Position numbers and translations under genes: made by a program | Part shown: positions 1 through 8,155 of the stretch, piece after piece | How the letters are laid out: each line of letters begins with the position of its first letter | Numbering within the stretch: the stretch's first letter is position 1 | Assembly (NCBI RefSeq): GCF_011250635.1 | Contig: NZ_JAANNP010000006.1 | Span: forward strand, 62,001-126,000 | Length of the DNA: 64,000 nucleotides | Source of the DNA: Motilibacter deserti | Lineage (GTDB): Bacteria > Actinomycetota > Actinomycetes > Motilibacterales > Motilibacteraceae | Direction of reading: 5' to 3' | Notes under the pieces: model-generated | The model's database searches: none | Told to the model about the DNA's origin: nothing | What the model saw: only the letters and a program-made list of their open reading frames with translations

Positions 1-1236
1 GTCGCGGAGAACATCTGGCTCGGCCACGAGCCCTCGACGGTCGGCTTCTCCAAGCGCGGCTCCGAGCGGTCCACCGCACGCGAGATGCTCAAGCGGCTCG
101 GCCACCCCGAGATCCCCGTCAACCGTGAGGTCGGCCGGCTGTCGGCCGCGGGCCAGCAGATCGTGAGCATGGCGCGGGCGCTGTCCCACGACGCCAAGCT
201 CATCATCATGGACGAGCCGTCCGCCGTGCTCGACCAGGACGAGGTGGAGAACCTCTTCCGCACCATCCGTGACCTCAGCGCCTCGGGCGTGGCGGTGGTC
301 TACATCTCCCACCGTCTCGAGGAGATCCGCGAGATCGGCGACCGGATCACGGTCATCAAGGACGGCCGCACCGTCGCGGTCAACCTGCCGGCCAAGACGA
401 CGCCGACCGACGACGTGGTCCGCCTCATGACCGGCCGCTCGGTGGAGTACGCCTTCCCGCCGCGCCAGACCGGCACGCCGCTGGCCGAGCGCAAGGAGCT
501 CCTCCGCGTCGAGGGCCTGACGCGCAAGGGCGAGTTCAACAACGTCTCGTTCTCCGTGCGGGCCGGTGAGATCGTCGGCCTCGCGGGGCTCGTGGGCGCC
601 GGGCGCTCGGAGATCCTCGAGACGATCTACGGCGCGCGCGCCCAGGACAGCGGCACGGTCGTCTTCGACGGCAAGACGCTGCGCCCGGGCAACGTCCCGG
701 CGGCGGTGAAGCTCGGTATGGGCCTAGCGCCCGAGGAGCGCAAGAGCCAGGCGCTCTTCCTCGACCACCCCGTGGCGCACAACATCTCCGCGGCGACGCT
801 CAAGCGCTACTCGAAGCTCGGCTGGCTCGACCGCCGGCGTGAGCTCAAGGACGCCGCCGAGCAGTCGACCGCGCTCGAGCTGCGCCCGGCAGGCCCGATG
901 CGCCCCGTGCGCAACCTGTCCGGTGGCAACCAGCAGAAGGCCGTCGTCGGCCGCTGGCTGCTCAAGGGCTGCCGCCTGCTGCTGCTCGACGAGCCCACCC
1001 GAGGCGTCGACATCGGCGCCCGCGCCGAGCTCTACGCTCTGGTCCGCCGTCTCGCCGACTCCGGCGTCGGCGTCCTCCTCGTCTCCAGCGAGGTCCCCGA
1101 GGTCCTGGGCCTCGCGGACCGCGTGCTGGTCATCCGCGAGGGCCACATCGTGCGCGAGGCACCCGCGACCGAGCTCGACGAACACAAGGTGCTCGACCTT
1201 GTCATGGCCGGAACTTTGGAAGGAGCCCTCAAGTGA
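1..1236 (+). CDS. Sugar ABC transporter ATP-binding protein, RbsA/XylG-like (5' truncated)
   Basis: Energises uptake of a monosaccharide or cyclitol across the membrane together with the permease and binding protein that follow. The frame is open from base 1 (VAENIWLGHEP, a stretch normally found after the first Walker A), so the beginning of the first ATPase domain lies outside the window. The first domain shows a signature-like LSAAGQQ and Walker B LIIMDEP. The second has the degenerate P-loop GLVGAGRSE typical of the C-terminal half of RbsA-type proteins, the signature LSGGNQQK and Walker B LLLLDEP. Such proteins are about 500 residues, so roughly 90-100 are missing. Its stop overlaps the GTG of the permease (GTGA at 1233-1236), so the two are translationally coupled. 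The substrate cannot be read from the ATPase. Confidence 0.93.
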   Translation, partial: VAENIWLGHEPSTVGFSKRGSERSTAREMLKRLGHPEIPVNREVGRLSAAGQQIVSMARALSHDAKLIIMDEPSAVLDQDEVENLFRTIRDLSASGVAVVYISHRLEEIREIGDRITVIKDGRTVAVNLPAKTTPTDDVVRLMTGRSVEYAFPPRQTGTPLAERKELLRVEGLTRKGEFNNVSFSVRAGEIVGLAGLVGAGRSEILETIYGARAQDSGTVVFDGKTLRPGNVPAAVKLGMGLAPEERKSQALFLDHPVAHNISAATLKRYSKLGWLDRRRELKDAAEQSTALELRPAGPMRPVRNLSGGNQQKAVVGRWLLKGCRLLLLDEPTRGVDIGARAELYALVRRLADSGVGVLLVSSEVPEVLGLADRVLVIREGHIVREAPATELDEHKVLDLVMAGTLEGALK

Positions 1237-2306
1237 GGGAGCAACTGACCCCCCGCAACGAAGACCTCGGCGCTGCTGCCGGGGCGCCGGTCGCGGACGA
1301 GCACGCCCGCATCGAGCGTGCGGCTGCCGAGTCGACTGCTCCCAAGTCTGCGTTCGCCCGCCTCGCGGACAGCAGCGCCGGGCGCAACAGCGGCCTGGTG
1401 CTCGCGCTCGTGGTCATCTGCGCCATCGGCCTGATCACCAAGGGCGACACCTTCGCGACCACGGACAACGTCTGGACGATCCTGCGCCTCGCCGCGGTCG
1501 GCGGCGTCATCAGCGTCGGCATGACGTTCGTCATCATCGCCGGCGGCATCGACCTCTCGGTGGGCGCCATCGTCGCGCTCGCCTCGGTGTGGGCGACGAC
1601 CACGGGCACCCAGGACATCGGCACCTTCGGCATCATCTTCACCTCCATCGTCGTGGCCACGGCCTGCGGCGTCATCAACGGCGTCCTCATCGCCTACGGC
1701 AAGGTCGTCGCGTTCATCGCGACGCTCGCGGGCCTGGCGACCTACCGTGGTCTGGCCGAGAACCTCTCCGACCGCAAGACGCAGTCGATCGACACTCCGT
1801 CGGGCTTCCTCGACTTCTTCGGCGCCGAGCCCGGCGGCATCCCGGTCCTCGTCATCATGTTCGCCGTCGTGGCGGTGCTCGGCTGGCTGCTGCTGAACCG
1901 CACGACCTTCGGCCGGCGCACGTTCGCGATCGGCGGCAACCCGGAGGCCGCGCGCCTCGCCGGCATCAACGTCAAGCGCCAGACGGTCATGCTCTACGCG
2001 CTGCTCGGGTTCCTCTGCGGCATCGCGACCATCATGATCCTGGCTCGCACCTCCGCCGGCACGAGCACGCACGGCAACCTGTACGAGCTCGACGCCATCG
2101 CTGCCGTCGTCATCGGCGGGACGCTGCTCAGCGGCGGCCGCGGCACCATCGTGGGCACGGTGTTCGGCGTCCTGATCTTCCAGACGCTCAACAACATCTT
2201 CACCCTCAACAACCTCACGACCTCGACGCAGGCCGTGGCGAAGGGCCTCATCATCGTGGCGGCGGTGCTCCTGCAGCAGCGCGTCGCGAAGACGTCCCGC
2301 AGTTAG
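1233..2306 (+). CDS. Sugar ABC transporter permease, RbsC-like
   Basis: Membrane channel subunit of the sugar importer, 357 residues. A hydrophilic, probably cytoplasmic N-terminal tail of about 50 residues precedes a series of hydrophobic segments beginning near residue 53. The family stretches GGIDLSVG (following TFVIIAGG) and NPEAARLAGI are both visible and mark the BPD_transp_2/RbsC family. The GTG start overlaps the stop of the ATPase gene by four bases, the normal arrangement for these importers. The long charged N-terminus is usual in actinobacterial members. The specificity (ribose, xylose, inositol and others all occur in this family) is not determinable. The neighbouring Gfo/Idh/MocA dehydrogenases and sugar isomerase favour a polyol, inositol or aldose. 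Confidence 0.93.
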   Translation: MREQLTPRNEDLGAAAGAPVADEHARIERAAAESTAPKSAFARLADSSAGRNSGLVLALVVICAIGLITKGDTFATTDNVWTILRLAAVGGVISVGMTFVIIAGGIDLSVGAIVALASVWATTTGTQDIGTFGIIFTSIVVATACGVINGVLIAYGKVVAFIATLAGLATYRGLAENLSDRKTQSIDTPSGFLDFFGAEPGGIPVLVIMFAVVAVLGWLLLNRTTFGRRTFAIGGNPEAARLAGINVKRQTVMLYALLGFLCGIATIMILARTSAGTSTHGNLYELDAIAAVVIGGTLLSGGRGTIVGTVFGVLIFQTLNNIFTLNNLTTSTQAVAKGLIIVAAVLLQQRVAKTSRS

Positions 2307-2350
2307 CGCACCACCCGCACCACCCACTCAACGATCCTGCACATCGAAGC

Positions 2351-2364
2351 CCAGGGATCCCTGG
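2351..2364. repeat. 14-bp perfect palindrome between permease and binding-protein genes
   Basis: CCAGGGATCCCTGG lies in the 108-base gap between the permease and binding-protein genes. Such intercistronic hairpins upstream of binding-protein genes often act as RNA-stabilising or processing elements that raise binding-protein expression. That role is inference. It could also simply be a chance palindrome. Confidence 0.4.
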
Positions 2365-2414
2365 ACGCCTTCCAGCACAGCCCATTTCGCGGCTCTCACA
2401 GGAGAGAGAACATC

Positions 2415-3485
2415 ATGAGCAAGGACGAGCAGATCAGCCGTGCCCTCGGGCGTCGCGGCTTCCTCTTCGGGGGCGCCGCGATCGGGGCCGGCGTGGTCCT
2501 CAGCGGCTGCACCAACAGCTCGGAGGAGGACGACGACGTCGCGGCGAACGTCGCGGCTCCCGCGGCCAGCGGCTCCGAGGCGCCCGGCGCCCCGGTCACC
2601 ATCGGCTTCTCGGCGCCCGCTGCCGACCACGGCTGGATGGCGGCCATCACGACCTACGCCCGGGAGCAGGCCGAGGCGTACCCCGAGGTCACGTTCAACG
2701 CCACCGAGGGCACCAACGACGTCAACCTGCAGATCTCGCAGGTCGAGACGCTCATCAACGACAAGGTCGACGTCCTCGTCATCCTCCCGCACGACGGCAA
2801 GGCGCTCACCGAGATCGGCCGCAAGGCGACCCAGGCCGGCATCCCGGTCATCAACCTGGACCGCGAGTTCTCGGACGCGCTGGCCTACCGCCTGTTCATC
2901 GCCGGCAACAACTACGGCATGGGTGTCGCGGCGGGCAACTTCATCGCCGAGCAGATGAAGGCCAAGGGCGTCAGCAACCCGGTCATCGGCGAGATCCCCG
3001 GCATCGACTCGCTCCCGCTGACCCAGGAGCGCAGCCAGGGCTTCAAGGACGCACTGACCGCGGCCGGCCTGAAGCTCGGCCCGCGCGTGCCGGCCGAGTT
3101 CACCGTCGAGTCCGGCGAGCGCGCCGCCTCGAACCTCCTGCAGGCCGCCCCGAAGCTCGACGCCGTGTGGAACCACGACGACGACCAGGGCATCGGTGTG
3201 CTCCAGGCGATCAAGAACGCCGGCCGTGACGAGTTCATCATGGTCGGTGGCGCGGGCTCCGGCACCGCCGTCAAGGACATCGCGGCCGACAACACGGTCC
3301 TCAAGGCCACGGTGACCTACAGCCCCTCGATGTCGGCGTCGGCCATCCGCCTGGCGCGCAACATCGGCCAGGGCAAGGGCATGAGCGACCTGGTCGAGCA
3401 CGAGGTCCCCTCGCGGATCATCCTCACCTCCGAGACGATCACCAAGGAGAACGCGGCCGACTACAAGTTCGGCTTCGCCTCCTGA
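2415..3485 (+). CDS. Sugar-binding lipoprotein of the ABC importer (Peripla_BP_4/RbsB-like)
   Basis: Extracellular solute-binding protein, 356 residues, that captures the sugar and delivers it to the permease. The N-terminus has twin arginines (Arg13-Arg14, RRGFLF), a hydrophobic stretch and a lipobox LSGC with Cys32, so it is probably exported by Tat and lipid-anchored. The mature part starts with an acidic linker (SSEEDDD) and then shows the two-lobe type I periplasmic binding fold (TIGFSAPAADHGW; the lobe 1 repeat ending VDVLVILPHDG; NLDREFSD). The ATG has a good ribosome site (GGAGAG, 2401-2406). Third gene of the importer operon and the last before a strong hairpin. The binding-pocket residues do not reveal the ligand. 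Confidence 0.92.
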   Translation: MSKDEQISRALGRRGFLFGGAAIGAGVVLSGCTNSSEEDDDVAANVAAPAASGSEAPGAPVTIGFSAPAADHGWMAAITTYAREQAEAYPEVTFNATEGTNDVNLQISQVETLINDKVDVLVILPHDGKALTEIGRKATQAGIPVINLDREFSDALAYRLFIAGNNYGMGVAAGNFIAEQMKAKGVSNPVIGEIPGIDSLPLTQERSQGFKDALTAAGLKLGPRVPAEFTVESGERAASNLLQAAPKLDAVWNHDDDQGIGVLQAIKNAGRDEFIMVGGAGSGTAVKDIAADNTVLKATVTYSPSMSASAIRLARNIGQGKGMSDLVEHEVPSRIILTSETITKENAADYKFGFAS

Positions 3486-3506
3486 CCCTTCAGGGCGACG
3501 AGAGCC

Positions 3507-3616
3507 TCGGTGGCTCTCGCCCTCCTGACCGGTAGGCCCTGCGCGGGCCGGGCCAGCACCGGCGCTGGCCCGGCCCCGCAGTCCTCCCGGCTGTCGGTGG
3601 CTCCCGTCCTCCCGAC
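3507..3616 (+). repeat. Pair of 23-bp direct repeats
   Basis: TCGGTGGCTCTCGCCCTCC.. at 3507-3529 recurs at 3594-3616 with three transitions in 23 bases. The copies flank the terminator hairpin downstream of the binding-protein gene. The first copy can also pair with the GAGAGCC just before it. Function unknown. Confidence 0.55.
3545..3576 (+). terminator. Hairpin after ABC importer operon
   Basis: A perfect 13-bp stem (GGGCCGGGCCAGC at 3545-3557 with 3564-3576) and a 6-base loop lie 60 bases after the binding-protein stop. No T-run follows, as is common in high-GC actinobacteria. Likely intrinsic terminator or attenuating hairpin before the Gfo/Idh gene. Confidence 0.6.
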
Positions 3617-3693
3617 AGGCACGACCCCTCGGCAGCGCGCCTGTCGCAGGGCTTCCTCGAACCGCTGAACACAGTGCAAGAACGGACCGGTCA

Positions 3694-4884
3694 GTGACGA
3701 TCGCAGGCAAGCCGACTATCGGCGTCGGCATGGTGGGCTACGCCTTCATGGGGGCGACGCACTCGCACGCGTGGCGCACCGTCCCACGGGTCTTCGACCT
3801 CCCCCTCGTCCCGCGCATGGTGGCCCTCGCCGGGCGCAACGAGGCCAACGCCCGCGCAGCGGCGGACCGGCTCGGGTGGGAGTCGGTCGAGACGGACTGG
3901 CGTGCGCTCGTGGCGCGCGACGACGTTGGGCTGGTCGACATCGTGACCCCCGGCGACAGCCATGCGGAGATCGCGATCGCGGCGCTCGAGGCCGGCAAGC
4001 ACGTCCTCTGCGAGAAGCCGCTCGCCAACACGGTCGCCGAGGCCGAGGCGATGACCGCCGCCGCCGAGCGCGCCGCCGAGCGCGGGGTCCGCGCCATGGT
4101 CGGCTTCAGCTACCGGCGCGTCCCCGCCATCACCTTCGCGCGCGACCTGGTGCAGTCGGGCCGGCTGGGGACGATCCACCACGTGCGCGCCCAGTACCTC
4201 CAGGACTGGATCGTCGACCCCGAGTTCCCGCTGGTGTGGCGCCTGCAGAAGGAGCACGCCGGGTCCGGCTCGCTCGGAGACCTCGGCGCACACATCATCG
4301 ACATGGCGCAGTTCATCACCGGTGACCGCATCACCGGCGTCTCCGGACTGACCGAGACCTTCGTCAAGGAGCGCCCGCTGCCGACCGCGTCCAGCGGGTT
4401 GAGCGCCTCGGGCAGCAGTGAGCGGGGACAGGTCACCGTGGACGACGCCGCGCTGTTCCTGGCCCGGTTCGGGGGCGGGGCCGTGGGCTCGTTCGAAGCG
4501 ACCCGTTTCGCCTCCGGCCGCAAGAACGCCATGCGCATCGAGATCAACGGCTCGGCCGGCAGCATCGCCTTCGACTTCGAGTCGATGAACGAGCTGCAGT
4601 TCCACGACCACTCGATCGACGCGGACAGCGCCGGGTTCCGCCGGATCCTCGTGACCGAGCCGACGCATCCCTACATGGACGCGTGGTGGCCGCCGGGTCA
4701 CATCATCGGCTACGAGCACACCTTCATCCACCAGGCCCGCGACCTGCTGACCGACATCGCCACGTCCCAGGCGCCCGCGCCGTCGTTCGCCGACGGGCTG
4801 CAGGTGCAGCGCGTGCTCGAGGCGGTCGAGCGCAGTGCGTCCGGCGACAGCTCCTGGACCGCGGTGGACGCCGCGGCAGGCTGA
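3694..4884 (+). CDS. Gfo/Idh/MocA family oxidoreductase (first copy)
   Basis: NAD(P)-dependent dehydrogenase of 396 residues acting on a sugar, polyol or inositol-type substrate in the cytoplasm. The N-terminal Rossmann domain shows a GxGxxG-like motif (GVGMVGYAFMG, about residues 10-20). The family signature CEKPLANT follows near residues 105-112; its lysine is part of the catalytic EKP motif. The C-terminal half has the typical beta-sheet dimer domain with GDLGAHIIDMAQF carrying the conserved Asp/His. The start is GTG at 3694. It lies between the importer genes and the ebo-type cluster, so it probably oxidises the imported compound. Inositol dehydrogenase-like activity is possible, but sequence alone does not separate inositol from glucose-type substrates. 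Confidence 0.88.
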   Translation: MTIAGKPTIGVGMVGYAFMGATHSHAWRTVPRVFDLPLVPRMVALAGRNEANARAAADRLGWESVETDWRALVARDDVGLVDIVTPGDSHAEIAIAALEAGKHVLCEKPLANTVAEAEAMTAAAERAAERGVRAMVGFSYRRVPAITFARDLVQSGRLGTIHHVRAQYLQDWIVDPEFPLVWRLQKEHAGSGSLGDLGAHIIDMAQFITGDRITGVSGLTETFVKERPLPTASSGLSASGSSERGQVTVDDAALFLARFGGGAVGSFEATRFASGRKNAMRIEINGSAGSIAFDFESMNELQFHDHSIDADSAGFRRILVTEPTHPYMDAWWPPGHIIGYEHTFIHQARDLLTDIATSQAPAPSFADGLQVQRVLEAVERSASGDSSWTAVDAAAG

Positions 4885-4937
4885 GCTCCGCGCCGGGACG
4901 TGGCTTCGCGCCGCGTCCCGGCGCGGCCCCACCACGC

Positions 4938-4985
4938 GCGCCCCCTCGCCCCGGTTCGGCCTCGGCCCGCGGGACGAGGGGGCGC
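4938..4985 (+). terminator. Hairpin after first Gfo/Idh gene
   Basis: A perfect 11-bp stem (GCGCCCCCTCG 4938-4948 with 4975-4985) encloses a 26-base loop, 54 bases after the Gfo/Idh stop. It probably separates this transcript from the ebo-type operon, whose promoter region begins just after it. Confidence 0.45.
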
Positions 4986-5004
4986 TGTGGTTCGTCCCCG
5001 GGGT

Positions 5005-5020
5005 CGTTGACAACGTTGGC
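5005..5020 (+). promoter_or_regulatory. Candidate -35 box inside a LacI-type palindrome, upstream of the ebo-type operon
   Basis: CGTTGACAACG (5005-5015) is a perfect 11-base palindrome containing a consensus -35 TTGACA (5007-5012). It overlaps a second palindrome CAACGTTG (5011-5018), whose CG centre is typical of LacI/GalR operators. No convincing -10 box follows at 16-19 bases, so promoter assignment is weak. The site lies in the 427-base gap before the cyclase gene. The rest of that gap holds the 4938-4985 hairpin and a short leader reading frame, and nothing else I recognise. Confidence 0.4.
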
Positions 5021-5228
5021 TCCGGCCGGCGCGCTCCCCGTCCACGCCCTTCTCTCGGCTTTTTGGGGCGGCGGCCCGGGCCGAGGAATCGATCGGCGGA
5101 AACAGAACCGAACGACTGCGCGTCACGTAGTCGGCGGCAGAAGATCAGTCGTCGGCAGCGCGGCGCGGCCCAGCACGAGCGGGCAGCACGAGAGCGAGCA
5201 GTGCCAGACAGCAGAAGGGAGCGCCCGA

Positions 5229-5315
5229 ATGACGCTCAACAGCGCTCCAGGCAGAACACGGGGAATCTGTCCGGGAGCTTCGAGGACTACGGCAGTTCCG
5301 AGGAGGACGCGGTGA
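5229..5315 (+). CDS. Possible 28-residue leader peptide overlapping the cyclase start
   Basis: An ATG at 5229 with a good ribosome site (AAGGGAG, seven bases upstream) opens a 28-codon frame. Its TGA (5313-5315) overlaps the GTG start of the cyclase gene (5312-5314). The product (MTLNSAPGRTRG...) is basic and has no recognisable domain. The overlap would couple translation of the cyclase to this leader. It may equally be a chance short frame, because the cyclase has its own AGGAGG site. Confidence 0.35.
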   Translation: MTLNSAPGRTRGICPGASRTTAVPRRTR

Positions 5316-6463
5316 GCACCGGACTATGGCTTGTGGGCGCGCGAGGGTCGGTCGCGACGACTGCGGTCGTCGGCGCCCTTGCGGTGCGGGCAGGCCTGGC
5401 CGCACGCAATGGATTGGTGACGGAGAGCCCTGCCTTCGCCGAGGCCGGGCTGCCCCCGCTCGAGGGGTTCGTCTTCGGCGGCCACGACGTGACGGCCATG
5501 CCGCTGGCGAAGCGGGCCGAGGCGTTGGGCCAGGCCGGGGTCGTCCCGCGCCACCTGCCCGCCGTGCTGGCGGACGAGCTGGACCAGGTGGACGCCCGCA
5601 TCCGGCCCGGCGGCCGGCAGGAGGGCGAGACCCAGGCCGAGCACGCGGCCCGGCTGGCCGCGGACATCCGCTCCTTCGCGCAGGCGAGCGGCGTCGATCG
5701 CGTCGTCGTGGTCAACGTCGCCTCGACGGAGCCCCCGGCCGAGCCGCACCCGGCCCACGCGTCCCTCGACGCGCTCGAGACCGCCCTCGAGCAGGGCGCG
5801 ACCGTGCTGCCGACCAGCTCGCTCTACGCCTACGCGGCGCTGCAGGCCGGGTCCGCCTTCGTCGACTTCACCCCCTCGACCGGCGCGCGGCTCCCCGCTT
5901 TGGACGAGCTGGCCCGCCGTGAGCGCCTCCCCTACGCCGGCAGCGACGGCAAGACCGGTGAGACGCTGGTCAAGTCCACGCTCGCACCGATGTTCCAGAC
6001 CCGCGAGCTGCACGTGCAGTCCTGGGTCGGGATGAACATCCTCGGCGGGGGTGACGGTGCCACCCTGGCCGACCCGCACGCCAGCCTCAGCAAGACCCGC
6101 AGCAAGGGCCGCAGCGTCGCCGAGACCCTGGGCTACGAGGTAGTTGCCCCAGTCCACATCGACAACGTCCCGGACATGGGCGAGTGGAAGACGGCCTGGG
6201 ACCACATCGCGTTCGAGGGCTTCCTCGGCGTCCGCATGACGATGCAGTTCACCTGGCAGGGCTGCGACTCCGCGCTCGCCGCACCGCTCGTCCTCGACCT
6301 CGCCCGGCTGGCCGCGCGGGCCGCGCAGGCGGGGGAGTCCGGCCCGCTGCCGGCGCTCGGGTTCTTCTTCAAGGACCCGGTGGCCTCCAGCGAGCACCGG
6401 CTCGCGACGCAGTACGACGTGCTGGTGGCATGGGCCCGGGACCTGGCCGGGCGGTCGGCGTGA
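5312..6463 (+). CDS. Inositol-3-phosphate-synthase-like sugar phosphate cyclase in an ebo-type cluster
   Basis: 383 residues, similar in plan to myo-inositol-1-phosphate synthases, which turn glucose 6-phosphate into inositol phosphate using NAD. The N-terminus LVGARGSVATT is the nucleotide-binding glycine-rich loop. The conserved catalytic/tetramerisation region is seen near residues 210-250 (GSDGKTGETLVKS, then NILGGGDGATLADP, matching the family's G-N-N-D-G-x-N-L block). The frame is open upstream for about 160 codons. The GTG at 5312 is chosen because it has AGGAGG five bases before it and gives the family N-terminus. Its TGA overlaps the start of eboC (GTGA). In described ebo clusters this slot holds EboD, a 3-dehydroquinate-synthase-like cyclase, so this looks like a replacement by an unrelated cyclase fold. 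Its product need not be myo-inositol phosphate. Confidence 0.85.
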   Translation: MSTGLWLVGARGSVATTAVVGALAVRAGLAARNGLVTESPAFAEAGLPPLEGFVFGGHDVTAMPLAKRAEALGQAGVVPRHLPAVLADELDQVDARIRPGGRQEGETQAEHAARLAADIRSFAQASGVDRVVVVNVASTEPPAEPHPAHASLDALETALEQGATVLPTSSLYAYAALQAGSAFVDFTPSTGARLPALDELARRERLPYAGSDGKTGETLVKSTLAPMFQTRELHVQSWVGMNILGGGDGATLADPHASLSKTRSKGRSVAETLGYEVVAPVHIDNVPDMGEWKTAWDHIAFEGFLGVRMTMQFTWQGCDSALAAPLVLDLARLAARAAQAGESGPLPALGFFFKDPVASSEHRLATQYDVLVAWARDLAGRSA

Positions 6464-7338
6464 CCTCCCTCCGCGACCTCGCGGAGCTGGTCCGGCTGCC
6501 GGCCGCGCTGACGGTGCCGGGCGACTCGGTCGCCGGGGCCGCGGCCGCGGGATGGCCACTGGGCCGCCGCACGGCGGCGCTGCCGGTCGCGTCGGCCTGC
6601 CTCTACTGGGCGGGCATGGCCCTCAACGACTGGTCCGACCGCGAGCTGGACGCGGTCGAGCGGCCCGAGCGGCCGATCCCGTCCGGACGGGTCAGCCCGC
6701 GACAGGCCCTCGCCGTGGCGACCGGGCTCACCGGCCTCGGGCTCGCGGCCGCCGCCTGCGCGGGCCGGCCAGCCCTTCGTGTGGCAGTGCCGCTCGCCGC
6801 GACCGTGTGGGCCTACGACGTGCTGCTCAAGCCCACCCCGGTGGGGCCGCTCGCGATGGGGACGGCGCGCGCCCTCGACGTCCTGCTCGGCGCGAGCGGG
6901 CAGCTGCGTGCCGCCCTCCCGGCCGCGCTGAGCGTCGGCGGTCACACCCTCGCCGTCACCCAGCTGAGCCGTGACGAGGTGAGCGGCGCGAAGTCGGCGG
7001 CCGTACCCGCGGCCGCGCTCGCGTCCACGGCCCTCGTCGCGGTCGCTGCTGTCGCCGGCCCGGTGGCCGGCGACCGACCGCGCACCCGCGCGCTCCACCG
7101 CCTCGCGGCCGCTGCCGCTGCCGGCACCTACGCCGTGACCGTCGGACGGCGCCAGCTCGACGCCGTGCAGGACCCCTCCGCGGCAACGGTCCGCCGTGCG
7201 GTGGGTGCCGGCATCCACGGCATGATGCCGTTGCAGGCGGCGTTCGCGGCGCGCAACGGCTCCGTCGTGGCCGCGATCCCGGTCGCGGCGGTGTTCCCGC
7301 TGGCCCGCGCTCTCTCGAGGAAGGTGTCACCGACATGA
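6460..7338 (+). CDS. eboC: UbiA-type prenyltransferase, EboC-like
   Basis: An integral membrane protein of 292 residues. The first Asp-rich motif of the UbiA family, NDWSDRELD (NDxxDxxxD, about residues 55-63), is intact and binds the Mg-prenyl-diphosphate. It is followed by AVERPERPIPSG, characteristic of the EboC branch. The second Asp-rich motif is weak: only SRDEVSG stands at the expected place, near residue 175. UbiA enzymes transfer a prenyl group to an aromatic or polar acceptor, and one branch uses phosphoribose diphosphate. GTG start overlapping the cyclase stop; its own stop overlaps the eboA ATG (ATGA), so the genes are translationally coupled. Acceptor unknown; the product of the preceding cyclase is an attractive guess. 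Confidence 0.85.
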   Translation: MTSLRDLAELVRLPAALTVPGDSVAGAAAAGWPLGRRTAALPVASACLYWAGMALNDWSDRELDAVERPERPIPSGRVSPRQALAVATGLTGLGLAAAACAGRPALRVAVPLAATVWAYDVLLKPTPVGPLAMGTARALDVLLGASGQLRAALPAALSVGGHTLAVTQLSRDEVSGAKSAAVPAAALASTALVAVAAVAGPVAGDRPRTRALHRLAAAAAAGTYAVTVGRRQLDAVQDPSAATVRRAVGAGIHGMMPLQAAFAARNGSVVAAIPVAAVFPLARALSRKVSPT

Positions 7339-8153
7339 GCAGCCCAGCAAGCGACTCCGCCAGCACCTCCCCGAGCACCACCTACCCGAGCACCACCACT
7401 GCGCCGACCGAGGCCGGCGTGGCCGGCGCGCTCGAGGCCGTCCTCTCCGACCAGCAGGCCGGCTGGCTGGCAGACGCGCGGGCACGCGTCTCGGCGGCCC
7501 CCACGCAGGTGGGCGCGGTCTTCCCCGCCGTCCGGCGCTCCTGCGGCGCGGGCTTGCTCCCGTCGCCCGACGCCACGCTCAGCGGATGGACGGTCGACGA
7601 CGCCGCCCGCGCCCTGCTCCTGGTCGACGTCGCCCGCGCCGGGCTGCCGCCGGACGACCTGGCGCGCGAGGTGCAGGACCTCTACCGCTACGGCGACGCC
7701 GCGGAGCGGCGGGCGGTGCTGCGCGCGCTGCCCCTGCTCGACGCGGTCCTCGGCGACCGCGCGCTGCCGGTGGTGACGGACGCGCTGCGTACCAACGACA
7801 CCCGCATCGTCGGCGCGGCCGTCGGCCCCTACGCGGCGTCGCACCTGGACGCGGACGCGTTCCGGCAGGCCGTCCTCAAGTGCGTCTTCGTCGGAGTCCC
7901 GCTGGCCTCGTTCAGCGGCCTGAGCGAGCGCGCCGACGCGGAGCTGGCCCGGATGCTCGCGGACTTCGCGCACGAGCGGATCGCCGCCGGGCGCGAGGTC
8001 CCCGCGGACATCTGGCTCGTCCTCGACCGGTTCCCGGAGGCGGTCGAGACCGCCGGGCTGCGCGAGGAGCTCTCGTCCCCCGTCCCCGAACGCCGCGCCG
8101 CGGCGCAGCGTGCACTGGCCGGCCACGACGCCGCCGTCGCACAGGAAGGCTGA
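7335..8153 (+). CDS. eboA: EboA domain protein
   Basis: 272 residues, predicted cytoplasmic, all-helical, with no catalytic motif I can recognise. After a Ser/Thr-rich N-terminal tail (about residues 1-25) the protein shows blocks that I associate with the EboA family: LYRYGDAAERRAVLRAL, ALRTNDTRIVGAAVGPYAA and LKCVFVGVPL. The ATG overlaps the eboC stop. EboA belongs to the ebo gene set needed in cyanobacteria to deliver a scytonemin precursor to the periplasm; its individual biochemical role is unknown. The HEAT-like helical look suggests a scaffold, which is inference only. The low-complexity N-terminus is unusual and the true start could be a little further in. Confidence 0.82.
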   Translation: MSSPASDSASTSPSTTYPSTTTAPTEAGVAGALEAVLSDQQAGWLADARARVSAAPTQVGAVFPAVRRSCGAGLLPSPDATLSGWTVDDAARALLLVDVARAGLPPDDLAREVQDLYRYGDAAERRAVLRALPLLDAVLGDRALPVVTDALRTNDTRIVGAAVGPYAASHLDADAFRQAVLKCVFVGVPLASFSGLSERADAELARMLADFAHERIAAGREVPADIWLVLDRFPEAVETAGLREELSSPVPERRAAAQRALAGHDAAVAQEG

Positions 8154-8155
8154 CC

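Noticed and set aside
839-3229. Second plus-strand frame through the importer genes
   Set aside because: Ser/Arg/Pro-rich shadow in another phase; the importer proteins are read in the other frames with clear motifs.
5312-6463. Housekeeping ino1 for mycothiol or phosphatidylinositol synthesis
   Set aside because: Its four-base overlap with eboC and placement as first gene of the ebo-type run fit a dedicated cluster enzyme better; not excluded without checking for another ino1 in the genome.
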